Numbered from the stretch's first letter, positions 44,501-52,233 are shown. The stretch: 64,000 nucleotides of DNA from Glycomyces paridis (GCF_004912155.1 NZ_STGX01000006.1:202675-266674); one strand, 5' to 3'. Notes: generated from the letters alone by a model not told the origin. Numbers and translations are program-made.

Positions 44501-44767
44501 GAGGCCGAGACCGTCGACCCCGACGCGCGCTTCTCGGAGCTGGGGCTCGACTCGCTCATGGCCGTGGAGCTGCGCAACGCGCTGGAGGCGGCGTTCCGCA
44601 GGCCGCTGCCGGCGAGCCTGGTCTTCGACCACCCGTCGATCCCCGAGCTGGTGGCGTTCCTCGACGGCGAGCTCGTCGGCGCGGACGCCCCCGAAGCGAC
44701 TGCGGCCGAGTCGCTCTCGGACGAGGCCGCCGCCGCGGAGCTCGAAGCGCTCAGGGGCCTGGCATGA
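38561..44767 (+). CDS. Fully reducing type I polyketide synthase (KS-AT-DH-ER-KR-ACP)
   Basis: The 2068-residue protein has, in order: KS (Cys172 in DTACSSS, His307 in EAHGTGT, His347 in KTNLGHM); AT with Ser606 in GHSIGE and HAFH at 705-708, which predicts malonyl-CoA; DH with His909 (HVVAGQTLFP) and Asp1072 (DCAMQ); a KR structural half; ER (LNFKDVL, NADPH site HAAAGGVGQAA ~1508); KR (GGSGALG ~1703, LDD motif of B-type, Ser in SYSSVTS, Tyr in GQANYAAANA); ACP with Ser1998 (GLDSL). All catalytic residues are intact. The layout is that of iterative fatty-acid-like synthases such as MAS. No thioesterase. ATG 38561 or 38564; AAGGGAG is just upstream. Confidence 0.93.
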   Translation: MMSAGTSANEPIAIVGAAVNMPGPNRDLDGFAAFLREGRTASGPVPADRWDASALEATPYGAFIEGLDQFDARFFGISPREADYIDPQQRLVLETSWRALESAGVDTAPLRGGNGGVYMGVSCVDYAVEVETLAYEDLNAHVGTGSAHSAVPGRVSYFLGWRGPSVAFDTACSSSLVALHQAAQGLRLGECDIALSGGVNAMHHPRNHIIFTEAGMLSPDGKCKTFDDAADGYLRSEGCGVVVLKRLADARRDGDTVLALIRGSAVGQDGASGGLTVPHGGAQERVMRAALASAGLGPLDVQYVEAHGTGTSLGDPIEMGAVQAVFGAPRERAEPVLVGSVKTNLGHMEPAAGISGVLKTVLQLREGTVFPHVNFANPSRHIPWDRYAVEVPTSPRAWPGESRRAVVNSFGFQGTLASVVIEQAPPPEPAPSVPDPAAAVFTLSARTETALDALAAAYREHLAAHPDASVHDLCHTANVGRTHLPERLAGAVRDLAGLDALLARGRGEKRRPRKVALLFTGQGAQYPGMGRDLYREFAVFRDVLDECDRRLEPHLGLSIKDMMFGEDPELLRRTGYAQPALFSLEYALAKLWQSFGVRPDVLIGHSIGEVAAAAVAGLFDLPDAVALVAARARLMQSVTAEGAMAAVAAPVEEVAPLLEGHDDLALAAVNSPRQCVVSGAAAAVAAVAERLRADGHDVTPMRVSHAFHSPLMAEIHDDLVAALSGIRWREPELGLVSNVTGERAVFEEIATPEYWARHLLSPVDFKGGMEAIVRRGAHCFIEVGPSAVLTGLGRSCTTGGDHVWAASQRRDDAETAIREAAAKVYAAGVNLDWTAFHAGRRRPLVALPEYAFEHRRHWLPAAGPARGAASGAAHPLLGTETTTTEQHEAGVREFAAELRANAPEYLADHVVAGQTLFPGAGYAEIALALQDAVFGENRRPIEGLRIHEPLLLGEEPTAVRTCLRSVAGGGAEVEIVSVAGGAERRHATARIAPASGTFGELSLVEELRAADVPGVAIGADEFYEQLAELGLEYGPRFRLVTAVARTGRGTAAGTLAAADAAGVEQLPPPVMDCAMQSLVAAVDGGETYLPVGFGQVRLFKKPKGALRSLVRLREPAAGEDADLCADVVLLDAGNAPVFVLKGLELKRMAQSANRAPMVHETRWLKRSLAQVAPQSGTRRVLLVGALAADFPGVRLAEAGVRLEAAPDAAGAEVLLSHQTTDAAWFWTRGEGAEGMREATERNFRDLLRFASALDARAPEARLWLVTEGAQVVPGDRTAGRDVGDLAAAALWGFGRTMRNEYPRRRVTLVDLAPGGSREPLADEWLAGEGGTGESQVAHRDSGRHVRRLVSRPPVDGAAVALVVDERTGTVATAPHESAAPVGDEVRVRVHAAGLNFKDVLNALGMLRRYAEDAGIEYRPLPLGFEGAGTVLDAGPDAAFKPGQEVVFSHLGALKGTVTVPSAAAVPKPAGLSFAQAGGIASAFLTAHHSLHGLAGLRPGDTVLVHAAAGGVGQAAVQLAKLAGAEVYATASPGKHALLRSQGVEHVWSSRNLDFAEGILERTGGRGVDVVVNSLNKDYIPAGVKALAEGGRFVELGKIGIWSPERFAAERPDASYFNFDLSEVPEPELTDLTNRILREVADLFDRGDLSPLPTTVYGLDEIEEAFAVFGRGANVGKLVVAFADDEAPAAAPLAVRPDETYLITGGSGALGLVAARTLVELGARRIALMSRRAPEGGLPDFGEGVAVEHLAGDVGEAADVHRVVELLKSGPHPLGGVVHAAGVLDDAPITEQTWERLATVLGPKAFGAHLLHEALAGHPLRFFVSYSSVTSVLGTPGQANYAAANACLDELMRWRAAAGGAGFSVGWGPWAGAGMAARLDERAAEGIARRGVKALRPRAAMRALREAHARPIAHALVGELDWAAYVAAQTGEDPLFHLVAADRPKAAELDLEALRAADAGERVAAIGELLRGAIRDALHYDEAETVDPDARFSELGLDSLMAVELRNALEAAFRRPLPASLVFDHPSIPELVAFLDGELVGADAPEATAAESLSDEAAAAELEALRGLA

Positions 44768-46479
44768 GCATGAGGGCGTACATCGACTCGCTGCGGGAGC
44801 TGTCGCGGCCGCAGCTGGAGCTCATGCTCGCGCGGCGGCGCCGCGAGGAGACCGAGCCGATCGCGGTGACGGGCATGGGATGCCGCTTTCCCGGCGGGAT
44901 CGACTCGCCGGAGGCGCTGTGGCGCCTCGTCGGCGCCGGGTCGGTCCTGGCGACGAAGGGGGCGGGCCCGCCGGTGGACGGGCGCGGGCGCCCGCGCTGG
45001 AACCTGGAGGCGCCCGACCTCGCGCCGATCGCGGCGGTCCTGGGCGACGGGGCCTACCTCGACGGGGTGGACCTGTTCGACCCCGGCTACTTCGGCATCA
45101 CCGAAGCCGAAGCGCCGCACATGGACCCGCAGCAGCGCGTCCTGCTCATGGCCGCGGCCGAGGCGCTCCAGGACGCGAACCTCACCCGCGCCGGGCTGCG
45201 CGGCTCGCGCGTCGGCGTCTACATCGGATCGAGCACGGTGGAGTACCAGGTGGCGCGGTTCCGCAACGGGGCCGGGCCGGAGGGCATCACCGCGCACTCG
45301 GCCTCGGGCGCCGCACTCAGCGGGCTCGCCTCGCGCACGGCGGTCGCCCTGGGCCTCAACGGACCCGCGCTGACGGTGGACACCGCGTGCTCCTCGGCGC
45401 TGGTGGCGCTGCACCTGGCGGTGGGGGCGCTGCGGCGGCGCGAGTGCGACACCGCGATCGTCGGCGCGGTGCACCTCCAGCTGTCGCCGTGGACGACCGC
45501 GGCGTTCGCGGCCACCGGGGCGCTCTCGCCGACCGGGTCGGCGCGGCCCTTCGCCGCCGACGCCGACGGGTACGTGCGCGCCGAGGGCTGCGGCGTCCTG
45601 GTGCTGCGCAGGGAGAGCGAGGCGGGCGAGGGCGCGTACGGGCTCGTGCGCGGCACCGCCGTGCACCAGCACGGGACGCGCTCGGACCTGACCGTGCCCT
45701 CCGGGGCGGGCCAGCTGCGGGTCATCGAGGACGCGCTCGCCGCGTCCGGTGTGGACCCGGTGCGCGTCGACTACGTCGAGGCCCAGGCGAACGGGCTGCG
45801 CCTGGCCGAGCAGGTCGAGCTGGAGGCCCTCGCCGAGGTCTACAAGGGGCCGGTGCGGCTCGGGTCGAGCAAGGCGAACCTCGGGTACCTCGAGACCGCC
45901 TCGGGCGCTTTGGGACTCATGAAGGCCCTCCTGGCGCTGCACCACGACGTGATCCCGCCGCAGCCGGGTGGCGGCCCCCGCTCCCCCGGCATCGCCGAGC
46001 ACCTCATCGTCCCCGAGGAGCCGATGTCGTGGCCCGGCGGCAGCGACCGCTTCGCGGCCGTCAACGCCGCCGGGTTCACCGGGACCGGCGCGCACGCCGT
46101 CCTCCAGGGCGCCGCCGCGCCGCGGCCGCCGGGCGCCCCGTCCGGCCCGGTGCCGCTCGAACTTTCCGCGCACAGCCGCGAGGCCCTCGCCGCCACCGCG
46201 GCCCGCCTGCTCGACCACCTCGAACGGCGCGAGGACTGGGACCACGCCGAGGTGTGCCGCACCCTCGCGCTCGGCCGCGACCGCAAACCGGTGCGCTACA
46301 ACGCCGTCGTCGCCGGGAGGCACGAGCTGCTCGACCGGCTCGCCGCGGCCGTCGCGGGCCGCCCGGGCGAGGCCGCCGCGACCGCCCACGAGTGGGAGGA
46401 GGGCGGGCGGATGCTCCGCCTGCCGCCCGACGCCTTCGTCTGCGAACCCTACTGGCTTGAGGAGTGCCGATGGCGCTGA
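44764..46479 (+). CDS. AT-less ketosynthase-like protein lacking both catalytic histidines
   Basis: The 571-residue protein begins with a PKS docking-like helix (YIDSLRELSRPQLELMLARRRREE) and a KS domain (EPIAVTGMGCRFPGG). Cys209 is kept (DTACSSAL), but HGTGT is replaced by QANGL (Gln341) and NxGH by NLGY (Tyr375). After the KS comes a KS-AT linker (PVPLELSAHSREALAATAARLLDHL) and then directly a post-AT-linker-like end (RLPPDAFVCEPYWLEE), so about 300 residues of AT are missing cleanly. It is expected to transfer or gate acyl groups without decarboxylative condensation. ATGA overlap with the PKS. Confidence 0.85.
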   Translation: MSMRAYIDSLRELSRPQLELMLARRRREETEPIAVTGMGCRFPGGIDSPEALWRLVGAGSVLATKGAGPPVDGRGRPRWNLEAPDLAPIAAVLGDGAYLDGVDLFDPGYFGITEAEAPHMDPQQRVLLMAAAEALQDANLTRAGLRGSRVGVYIGSSTVEYQVARFRNGAGPEGITAHSASGAALSGLASRTAVALGLNGPALTVDTACSSALVALHLAVGALRRRECDTAIVGAVHLQLSPWTTAAFAATGALSPTGSARPFAADADGYVRAEGCGVLVLRRESEAGEGAYGLVRGTAVHQHGTRSDLTVPSGAGQLRVIEDALAASGVDPVRVDYVEAQANGLRLAEQVELEALAEVYKGPVRLGSSKANLGYLETASGALGLMKALLALHHDVIPPQPGGGPRSPGIAEHLIVPEEPMSWPGGSDRFAAVNAAGFTGTGAHAVLQGAAAPRPPGAPSGPVPLELSAHSREALAATAARLLDHLERREDWDHAEVCRTLALGRDRKPVRYNAVVAGRHELLDRLAAAVAGRPGEAAATAHEWEEGGRMLRLPPDAFVCEPYWLEECRWR

Positions 46480-48053
46480 CACCGATCCACCACCCCGAAC
46501 TGCGCACGGCCGTCGACACCGTCGGCTTCCACGCCGGGCGCCGCCCCGACCACCCCGCGATCGTCTGCCAGGGGCGCACCGTCACCTGGGAGGCCCTGCA
46601 CCGCGAGAGCAACCGCACCGCGCGGTCCCTCGCCGCCGCCGGGCTCGGCGCCGGCGACCGCGTCGCCTACCTGGGCAAGGAGTCCGAGCACTACTACGAG
46701 CTGTTCTTCGCCTGCGCCAAGGCCGGGGTCGTCCTCGTGCCGGTCAACTGGCGCCTGGCCGGGCCCGAGGTCGAGTACCTGCTGCGCGACTCCGGCAGCG
46801 TCCTGGTGTTCGCCGAGGCCGAGTACGGGCCGCTCGTGGAGAAGGTCACCGGGACGCTGCCGCTGCGCCCGGACGTGGTCCTCGTGGACGGCGGCGCCGA
46901 CCGCGGCGCGGGCCTGCGCCAGTGGAAGGGCGACGCGACCTACGCGAACCTCGTGTTCACGCCCGGCCCCGACGACCCGGTCGTGCAGATCTACACCAGC
47001 GGCACCACCGGGATGCCCAAGGGCGTCGTCCTCGCCCACCGCAGCTTCTTCAAGGTCCGCGACGCGCTCGCCGGGGCGGGCGAACGCTGGGTGGACTGGT
47101 ACCCCGAGGACGTCAGCCTCATCGCCATCCCCGGCTTCCACGTCGGCGGCCTGTGGTGGGCCATGCAGGGCTTCAACGCCGGAGTGACCAATGTGGCCAT
47201 GCCGATGTTCGTCTCCGAGGACGCCGTGGCGCTCATCCGCGACCTCGGCGTCACCACCACCTGCATGGTCCCCGCGATGCTCCAGATGGCGCTCTCGGAC
47301 TCCAAGGACCACAACGACTTCGCGACCCTGCGCAAGGTCACCTACGGCGGCGCGCCGATCGCCGAACCGCTCCTCAAGGCCTGCCTCGACGCGATGGGCT
47401 GCGAGTTCGCACAGTTCTACGGGCTCACCGAGACCGGCAACACCACCGTGTGCCTGCCGCCGGAGGCCCACGTCCCCGGCAGCCCGCTCATGGCCGCCGC
47501 CGGGCGGCCCTACCCCGGCTTCGCCGCCGAGATCGTCGACGAGGACGGGAAGGCGCTGCCGACCGGGGAGGTCGGCGAGATCCGCGTGCGCACCCCCGCC
47601 CGCATGATCGAGTACTGGAACCTCCCCGAGGCCACCGAGTCCACACTGGTCGACGGCTGGATCCACACCGGAGACGCCGGCTACATGGACGCGGACGGCT
47701 ACGTGTTCGTATGCGACCGCATCAAGGACACCATCATCGTCGCCGGAGAGAACGTCTACCCCGCCGAGATCGAGAAGGCCATGTGCGAGCACCCCGCCGT
47801 GAGGGAGGCGGCCGTCGTCGCCGTGCCCGACAATCGTTGGGGGGAGACCGTCCACGCGGTGGTCGTCCTCGAACCCGGCGGCGAGGCGACCCCGCGCGAG
47901 ATCACGGTCTTCCTGCGGGAGCGCATCGCCGACTTCAAGCTCCCCACGGGCTACGAGTACATGGACCGTCTGCCCCGCAACCCCAGCGGGAAGATCCTGC
48001 GCCGCGAGCTCCGTGAGAAGCACTGGACCGGCCTGTCACGCCGAGTGAACTGA
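46470..48053 (+). CDS. Fatty acyl-AMP/acyl-ACP ligase (ScoC/FadD10-like, ANL superfamily)
   Basis: The 527-residue adenylating enzyme has the AMP-binding core IYTSGTTGMPKGVVLAHRSFF, the FadD10-like IPGFHVGGLWWAM, FYGLTETGN, DGWIHTGDAGYMDADGYVFVCDR and C-terminal Lys motif PRNPSGKILRREL. ATG 46470 is 5 nt from GAGGAG and overlaps the KS-like gene by 10 bp. In the isonitrile lipopeptide pathway the homologue activates fatty acids, and later the isonitrile acid, onto the ACP. Here it probably loads the ACP encoded at 38205 or 49946. Confidence 0.9.
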   Translation: MALTPIHHPELRTAVDTVGFHAGRRPDHPAIVCQGRTVTWEALHRESNRTARSLAAAGLGAGDRVAYLGKESEHYYELFFACAKAGVVLVPVNWRLAGPEVEYLLRDSGSVLVFAEAEYGPLVEKVTGTLPLRPDVVLVDGGADRGAGLRQWKGDATYANLVFTPGPDDPVVQIYTSGTTGMPKGVVLAHRSFFKVRDALAGAGERWVDWYPEDVSLIAIPGFHVGGLWWAMQGFNAGVTNVAMPMFVSEDAVALIRDLGVTTTCMVPAMLQMALSDSKDHNDFATLRKVTYGGAPIAEPLLKACLDAMGCEFAQFYGLTETGNTTVCLPPEAHVPGSPLMAAAGRPYPGFAAEIVDEDGKALPTGEVGEIRVRTPARMIEYWNLPEATESTLVDGWIHTGDAGYMDADGYVFVCDRIKDTIIVAGENVYPAEIEKAMCEHPAVREAAVVAVPDNRWGETVHAVVVLEPGGEATPREITVFLRERIADFKLPTGYEYMDRLPRNPSGKILRRELREKHWTGLSRRVN

Positions 48054-48061
48054 GGAATCGG

Positions 48062-48913
48062 ATGCGCACCGCTGAAAAGACCGTCTCGCTCTCCCTGCGC
48101 GCCCTCGCGGGCGCCTCACCGCGCCTCGCCGGGCGCGCCGCCTTCTACCTCTTCTGCCGCCCCATGGGCCGCGGCAAGGTCCGCGAGCACGAGCGGGCCG
48201 TCTACGACCGCGCCGAGCGGTCCGCGATCACCGTGGACGGCAACGAGGTCGTCGTCTACCGCTGGGGCGGCGGCGAACGGCCCGTGGTCCTCTCCCACGG
48301 CTGGGGCGGCCGCGCCTCCCGCTTCGCCGACCTCGTCCAGGCCCTCCTCGACCGCGGCGTCCCCGTGATCGCCTTCGACGCGCCCGGCCACGGCGAGTCC
48401 GGCGGCACCGGCACCCACATCCTCCAGTTCGAGGCCATCTTCCAGCGCCTCTACAAGGACCACGGGGCCTTCCGCGGCACCGTCGGCCACTCCTTCGGCA
48501 ACCTCGGCATGTTCAAGGCCCTGCGCTCGGGCGTCGAGGCCGAACGCGTCGTCTCCGTCAACGGCGTCTGCGACTTCTTCCACCTCCTCGACGTCTTCGC
48601 CGAACGCCTCGGCCTGAACGAACGCGTCAAGCAGGACCTCCGCGAGCGCTCCGAACGGCTCCTGGACTCCGGCACCGACATCTGGGACACCTTCTCCGTC
48701 TCCCACGACCCCGACCGCGTCCAGGCCCCGATCCTGGTGGTGCAGGACGAGGACGACGACACCGTCGACCCCGGCCAGGCCCGCCGCATCACCGCCGCGT
48801 TCGCACCGCGCGCCCGCCTCATGACCACCGAGGGCCTCGGCCACCGGCGCGTCCTGCGCGACCCGGCGGTCATCGCCGCCGTCGCCGACTTCGTGGAGGG
48901 CGACCATGACTGA
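48062..48913 (+). CDS. Alpha/beta hydrolase
   Basis: The 283-residue protein has the oxyanion segment VLSHGWGG, nucleophile elbow GTVGHSFGNLG (Ser), acid in VVQDEDDDTV and His in GLGHRRVL. The N-terminal ~40 residues (SLSLRALAGASPRLAGRAAFYLFCRP) are somewhat hydrophobic and may touch the membrane. In an operon whose PKS lacks a thioesterase it is the leading candidate for product release, or for editing of the ACPs. Confidence 0.85.
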   Translation: MRTAEKTVSLSLRALAGASPRLAGRAAFYLFCRPMGRGKVREHERAVYDRAERSAITVDGNEVVVYRWGGGERPVVLSHGWGGRASRFADLVQALLDRGVPVIAFDAPGHGESGGTGTHILQFEAIFQRLYKDHGAFRGTVGHSFGNLGMFKALRSGVEAERVVSVNGVCDFFHLLDVFAERLGLNERVKQDLRERSERLLDSGTDIWDTFSVSHDPDRVQAPILVVQDEDDDTVDPGQARRITAAFAPRARLMTTEGLGHRRVLRDPAVIAAVADFVEGDHD

Positions 48914-49949
48914 CCCCGCACCCGCCGCCGTCATCGCCGGCGTCGGCGCCTGGGTCCCGCCGCGCGTGGTCACCAACGACGACCTCGCCGCCCGCATGGA
49001 CACCTCCGACGAGTGGATCCGCACCCGCACCGGCATCCGCAGCCGCCACTTCGCCGAACCCGGCACCGCCACCTCCGACCTCGCCGTCGAGGCCGGACGC
49101 CGGGCCCTCGCCTCCGCGGACGTCCACGTCGACACCGTCGTGGTCGCCACCATCACCCCCGACCAGCAGCTCCCGCACACCGCGCCGCTCGTCGCCGAGC
49201 GCCTCGGCCTCGGCGGCGCCGCCGCCTTCGACGTCAGCGCCGCGTGCAGCGGCTTCGTCTACGGCCTCGCCGTCTGCGCCGGACTCATCGCCGCGGGCAC
49301 CTCCCGCGCCGTCCTGTTCATCGGCGCCGACACCTTCTCCACCACCCTCAACCCCGACGACCGCACCAGCGCCGTCATCTTCGGCGACGGCGCCGGAGCC
49401 GTCGTCCTGCGCGCCGGGAACGCCGCAGAACCCGGCGCCCTGGGCACCTTCGACCTCGGCAGCGACGGCGGCCAGTGGGAGCTGGCGACCATCCGCGGCG
49501 GCGGCTCCCGCCAGCGCCTCGCCGCCGCGCCCTTCGACCCCGCCGACGAGTACTTCGCGATGGAGGGCAAGGCCATGTTCAAACAGGCCGCGCTCCGCAT
49601 GGCCGACTCGGCGCGGATCGTCGCCAAACACGCCGGATGGCGCATCGAGGACGTCGACCGGATCGTCTCGCACCAGGCGAACCTGCGCATCGTCGAGCAG
49701 GTCGCCTATGAACTCGGGGTGCCCGCGGCGCACTGCCTGTCCAACATCGACAGCGTGGGGAACACCGTGGCCGCCTCCATCCCGCTGGCGATGGCCGACG
49801 CGGTCGCCAAGGGCGACCTGCGGCCCGGCCACCGCGTCCTCGTCCTCGCCTTCGGCGGCGGCCTCACCTGGGGCGGCACCGCCGTGCGCTGGCCGAGCCT
49901 GCGGCTCGCCGACCCGACCCTTCCGAACACTAGGAGTGCGAACCCATGA
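48906..49949 (+). CDS. 3-oxoacyl-ACP synthase III (KAS III/FabH-like)
   Basis: The 347-residue thiolase-fold enzyme has a complete Cys-His-Asn triad: Cys114 (SAACSGF), His256 (SHQANLRI) and Asn286 (NIDSVGNT). DTSDEWIRTRTGI and FGDGAGAVVL are typical of FabH. It should perform a decarboxylative condensation of an acyl-CoA/ACP starter with malonyl-ACP, or act as an acyltransferase. It overlaps the hydrolase by 8 bp and the following ACP by 4 bp. Pathway role is inferred: starter formation or a late C-C/C-O bond. Confidence 0.92.
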   Translation: MTDPAPAAVIAGVGAWVPPRVVTNDDLAARMDTSDEWIRTRTGIRSRHFAEPGTATSDLAVEAGRRALASADVHVDTVVVATITPDQQLPHTAPLVAERLGLGGAAAFDVSAACSGFVYGLAVCAGLIAAGTSRAVLFIGADTFSTTLNPDDRTSAVIFGDGAGAVVLRAGNAAEPGALGTFDLGSDGGQWELATIRGGGSRQRLAAAPFDPADEYFAMEGKAMFKQAALRMADSARIVAKHAGWRIEDVDRIVSHQANLRIVEQVAYELGVPAAHCLSNIDSVGNTVAASIPLAMADAVAKGDLRPGHRVLVLAFGGGLTWGGTAVRWPSLRLADPTLPNTRSANP

Positions 49950-50206
49950 CCGACCTCTACCGACGCCTGGGAGAGCTGCTGGTGCAGCGCTGCGACGTGC
50001 AGCCGGGCGACCTCTCCCCCGAGACGACCTTCGAGCGGCTGGGACTGAGCTCGATGGACCTCGTCACCCTCGCGATGGCCTTCGAACGCGAACTGGGCGT
50101 CGAGGTCGACGAGGACGACTTCCCTCCGGACTGGACGCTCGTCGAGGCCGCGCGGCACCTGGAGAAGCGGGTCGCCGAGCGCCCGAACCCCCTTGAGAGG
50201 ACCTGA
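49946..50206 (+). CDS. Second free-standing acyl carrier protein
   Basis: The 86-residue protein is a single carrier domain: LYRRLGELLVQRCDVQPGDLSPETTFERLGLSSMDLVTLAMAFERELGVEVDEDDFPPDWTL, with the modified Ser in GLSSMDL. It overlaps the KAS III stop (ATGA), suggesting that it is that enzyme's partner. It is distinct in sequence from the ACP encoded at 38205. Confidence 0.9.
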   Translation: MTDLYRRLGELLVQRCDVQPGDLSPETTFERLGLSSMDLVTLAMAFERELGVEVDEDDFPPDWTLVEAARHLEKRVAERPNPLERT

Positions 50207-50208
50207 AG

Positions 50209-51408
50209 ATGACCGAAACCTGCCCCATGCACCAACAGCCGACCGTGCTCTACGACGAGGACTTCTTCGCCGACCCGTACCAGGCGTACGCGGCGCTCCA
50301 CGAGGACGGCCCGGTCCACCGGGTCTACCTGACCGACGGCGTGCCGGTGTGGCTCGTCACCGACTTCGAGGCCGCCCGGGACGCGCTGCGCGACCCGCGG
50401 CTCTCGCGCCGCGACCGCCACGCCGGGGAGGGCCTGAAGAGCCAGGTGCTGCCCGAGCCGCTGCGCACCGGGAACCTCCTGGTGGAGGACCCGCCCGAGC
50501 ACACGCGGCTGCGGCGGTTCATGAAGTTCGCGTTCACCGCCAAGCGGGTCGAGGCGATGGAGCCGTGGGTCAGGGCCCATGTGGACGAGTGCCTGGACGC
50601 CGTGGTCGAGGGCGAAACCGACCTCATGGCCGCGCTCGCCGCGCCGCTGCCGATCAACGTGATCGCCGAGCTGCTCGGCGTCCCCGAGGAGCACCGCGGG
50701 AAGTTCCGCGAGTGGGCCGACGCCCTGCTGGGCGACGACCGGCAGGCCGCCAACGCGGCGGGCGGCGAACTCCTCATGTTCTGCGTGGAGCTCATACAGA
50801 TCAAGCGGGCAGCGCCCGGCGACGACCTCATCTCGGCATGGCTGTCGGCCGCCGACGAGGAGGGCGACGCGCTCAGCGGCAACGAACTGCTGGGCATGAT
50901 CTTCATCCTCGTCGTGGGCGGCTTCGACACCACCGTCGGCGCCATCGGGAACGTCGTCGCGGCGCTGCTGGGCGACCCGGCGAACGTCGCGACGCTGCGC
51001 GAGCACCCCGACCTCATCCCCGCGGCCGTCGACGAGCTGCTGCGCTACGACGGGTCGGTGCACTCCAGCGTCCGCTACTTCGCCATGGAGCCCATGGAGA
51101 TCGGCGGCACGAAGATCGACACCGGGGACGCCGTCGTGGTCGCCATCGGCGCCGCGAACCAGGACCCGAAGCACTACCCGGAGCCGCGCACGCTCGACTT
51201 CGGACGCGACAAGGGCCGCAACCTCGCCTTCGGCAACGGCCCCCACCACTGCCCGGGCGAACACCTGGCCCGGCTGGAGATCCACCTGTCCGTCGAGGCG
51301 CTCCTGCGCCGCTTCCCCGCGATCGCGCTGGCCGAGTCGAGCGAGAAGCTCGCCTGGCGGCGCTCGCACATCGTCCGGGTCCTCAAGCGTCTGCCGGTCG
51401 TCGTCTGA
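50209..51408 (+). CDS. Cytochrome P450
   Basis: The 399-residue soluble P450 has the I-helix ILVVGGFDTTVGAIGN (with the Asp-Thr-Thr proton-relay segment), ExxR in VDELLRYDG, and the haem loop AFGNGPHHCPGEHLARLE with Cys348. It is of bacterial class I and needs a ferredoxin and reductase from elsewhere; none is encoded in the cluster. It starts 2 nt after the ACP stop, so it may oxidise an ACP-bound or released chain (hydroxylation, epoxidation or desaturation). Confidence 0.93.
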   Translation: MTETCPMHQQPTVLYDEDFFADPYQAYAALHEDGPVHRVYLTDGVPVWLVTDFEAARDALRDPRLSRRDRHAGEGLKSQVLPEPLRTGNLLVEDPPEHTRLRRFMKFAFTAKRVEAMEPWVRAHVDECLDAVVEGETDLMAALAAPLPINVIAELLGVPEEHRGKFREWADALLGDDRQAANAAGGELLMFCVELIQIKRAAPGDDLISAWLSAADEEGDALSGNELLGMIFILVVGGFDTTVGAIGNVVAALLGDPANVATLREHPDLIPAAVDELLRYDGSVHSSVRYFAMEPMEIGGTKIDTGDAVVVAIGAANQDPKHYPEPRTLDFGRDKGRNLAFGNGPHHCPGEHLARLEIHLSVEALLRRFPAIALAESSEKLAWRRSHIVRVLKRLPVVV

Positions 51409-52233
51409 ATGGCCCCGCGCGAAGGGCGCCTGCTCGGCGTCAGCGATCTGCACGTCTCGCACGGTCCCAACCGTGCGGTCGCCGCGGCGCTGGCGCCGGG
51501 CCACCCCGACGACTGGCTGCTGGTGGCCGGGGACGTGGCCGAGCGGGTCGAGGACGTGGCCGAGACCCTGGCGCGGCTGCGGGAGCGGTTCGCGGCGGTG
51601 GCGTGGGCGCCGGGGAACCACGAGCTGTGGACCGTGCGGGGGGGCGAACCCCAACGCGGGCAGGAGAAGTACGAGGAGCTGGTGCGGCGGCTGCGGGCCG
51701 TCGACGTGCTGACCCCCGAGGACGAGTTCGCGGTGTGGAAGGGCGAGGGCGGGCCGCTGGCGGTCGCGCCGCTGTTCCTGGGCTACGACTACACGTTCCT
51801 GCCGGAGGGCTGCGGCACGCCCGAGGAGGGCCTGGCGGCGGCGCACCGCGCGGGCGTGGTGTGCACCGACGAGTACCTGCTCGAACCCGATCCGCATCCG
51901 AGCCGCGCAGACTGGTGCCGGGCTCGCGTGGCCGAGGCCGAGTCGCGCCTGGAGGGCTGCGACCTGCCGCTGGTCCTGGTCAACCACTACCCGCTGGTGC
52001 GCGAGCCGACGCGGGCGCTGCGCCACCCGGAGTTCGCGCAGTGGTGCGGCACCGAGCTCACCGCCGACTGGCACCGGCGCTTCCCGGTGGCCGCGGTCGT
52101 CTACGGCCACTTGCACATCCCGCGCACCACCTGGCACGACGGGGTGCCGTTCCAGGAGGTCTCGCTCGGCTACCCGCGCGAGCACGGCGGCCGCCCGTAC
52201 GCGCCCCGCGAGCTGCTGCTGGGCCCGACGTGA
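51409..52233 (+). CDS. Calcineurin-like metallophosphoesterase, PptH-like
   Basis: The 274-residue protein has the metal motifs SDLHVSHG (DxH), LVAGDVAE (GDxxE in place of GDxxD), APGNHELW (GNHE), VNHYPLV and VYGHLHIPR (GHxH). It is followed with a GTGA overlap by a PPTase gene, exactly as Rv2795c (PptH, a 4'-phosphopantetheinyl hydrolase of carrier proteins) precedes pptT in mycobacteria. By analogy it may remove pantetheine arms from ACPs. ATG 51409 directly abuts the P450 stop. Confidence 0.85.
   Translation: MAPREGRLLGVSDLHVSHGPNRAVAAALAPGHPDDWLLVAGDVAERVEDVAETLARLRERFAAVAWAPGNHELWTVRGGEPQRGQEKYEELVRRLRAVDVLTPEDEFAVWKGEGGPLAVAPLFLGYDYTFLPEGCGTPEEGLAAAHRAGVVCTDEYLLEPDPHPSRADWCRARVAEAESRLEGCDLPLVLVNHYPLVREPTRALRHPEFAQWCGTELTADWHRRFPVAAVVYGHLHIPRTTWHDGVPFQEVSLGYPREHGGRPYAPRELLLGPT

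Noticed and set aside
44764-46479. The AT-less KS as a frameshifted normal KS-AT protein
   Set aside because: The linker regions before and after the missing AT are in the same frame and only about 60 residues apart, so an AT cannot be hidden in another frame.
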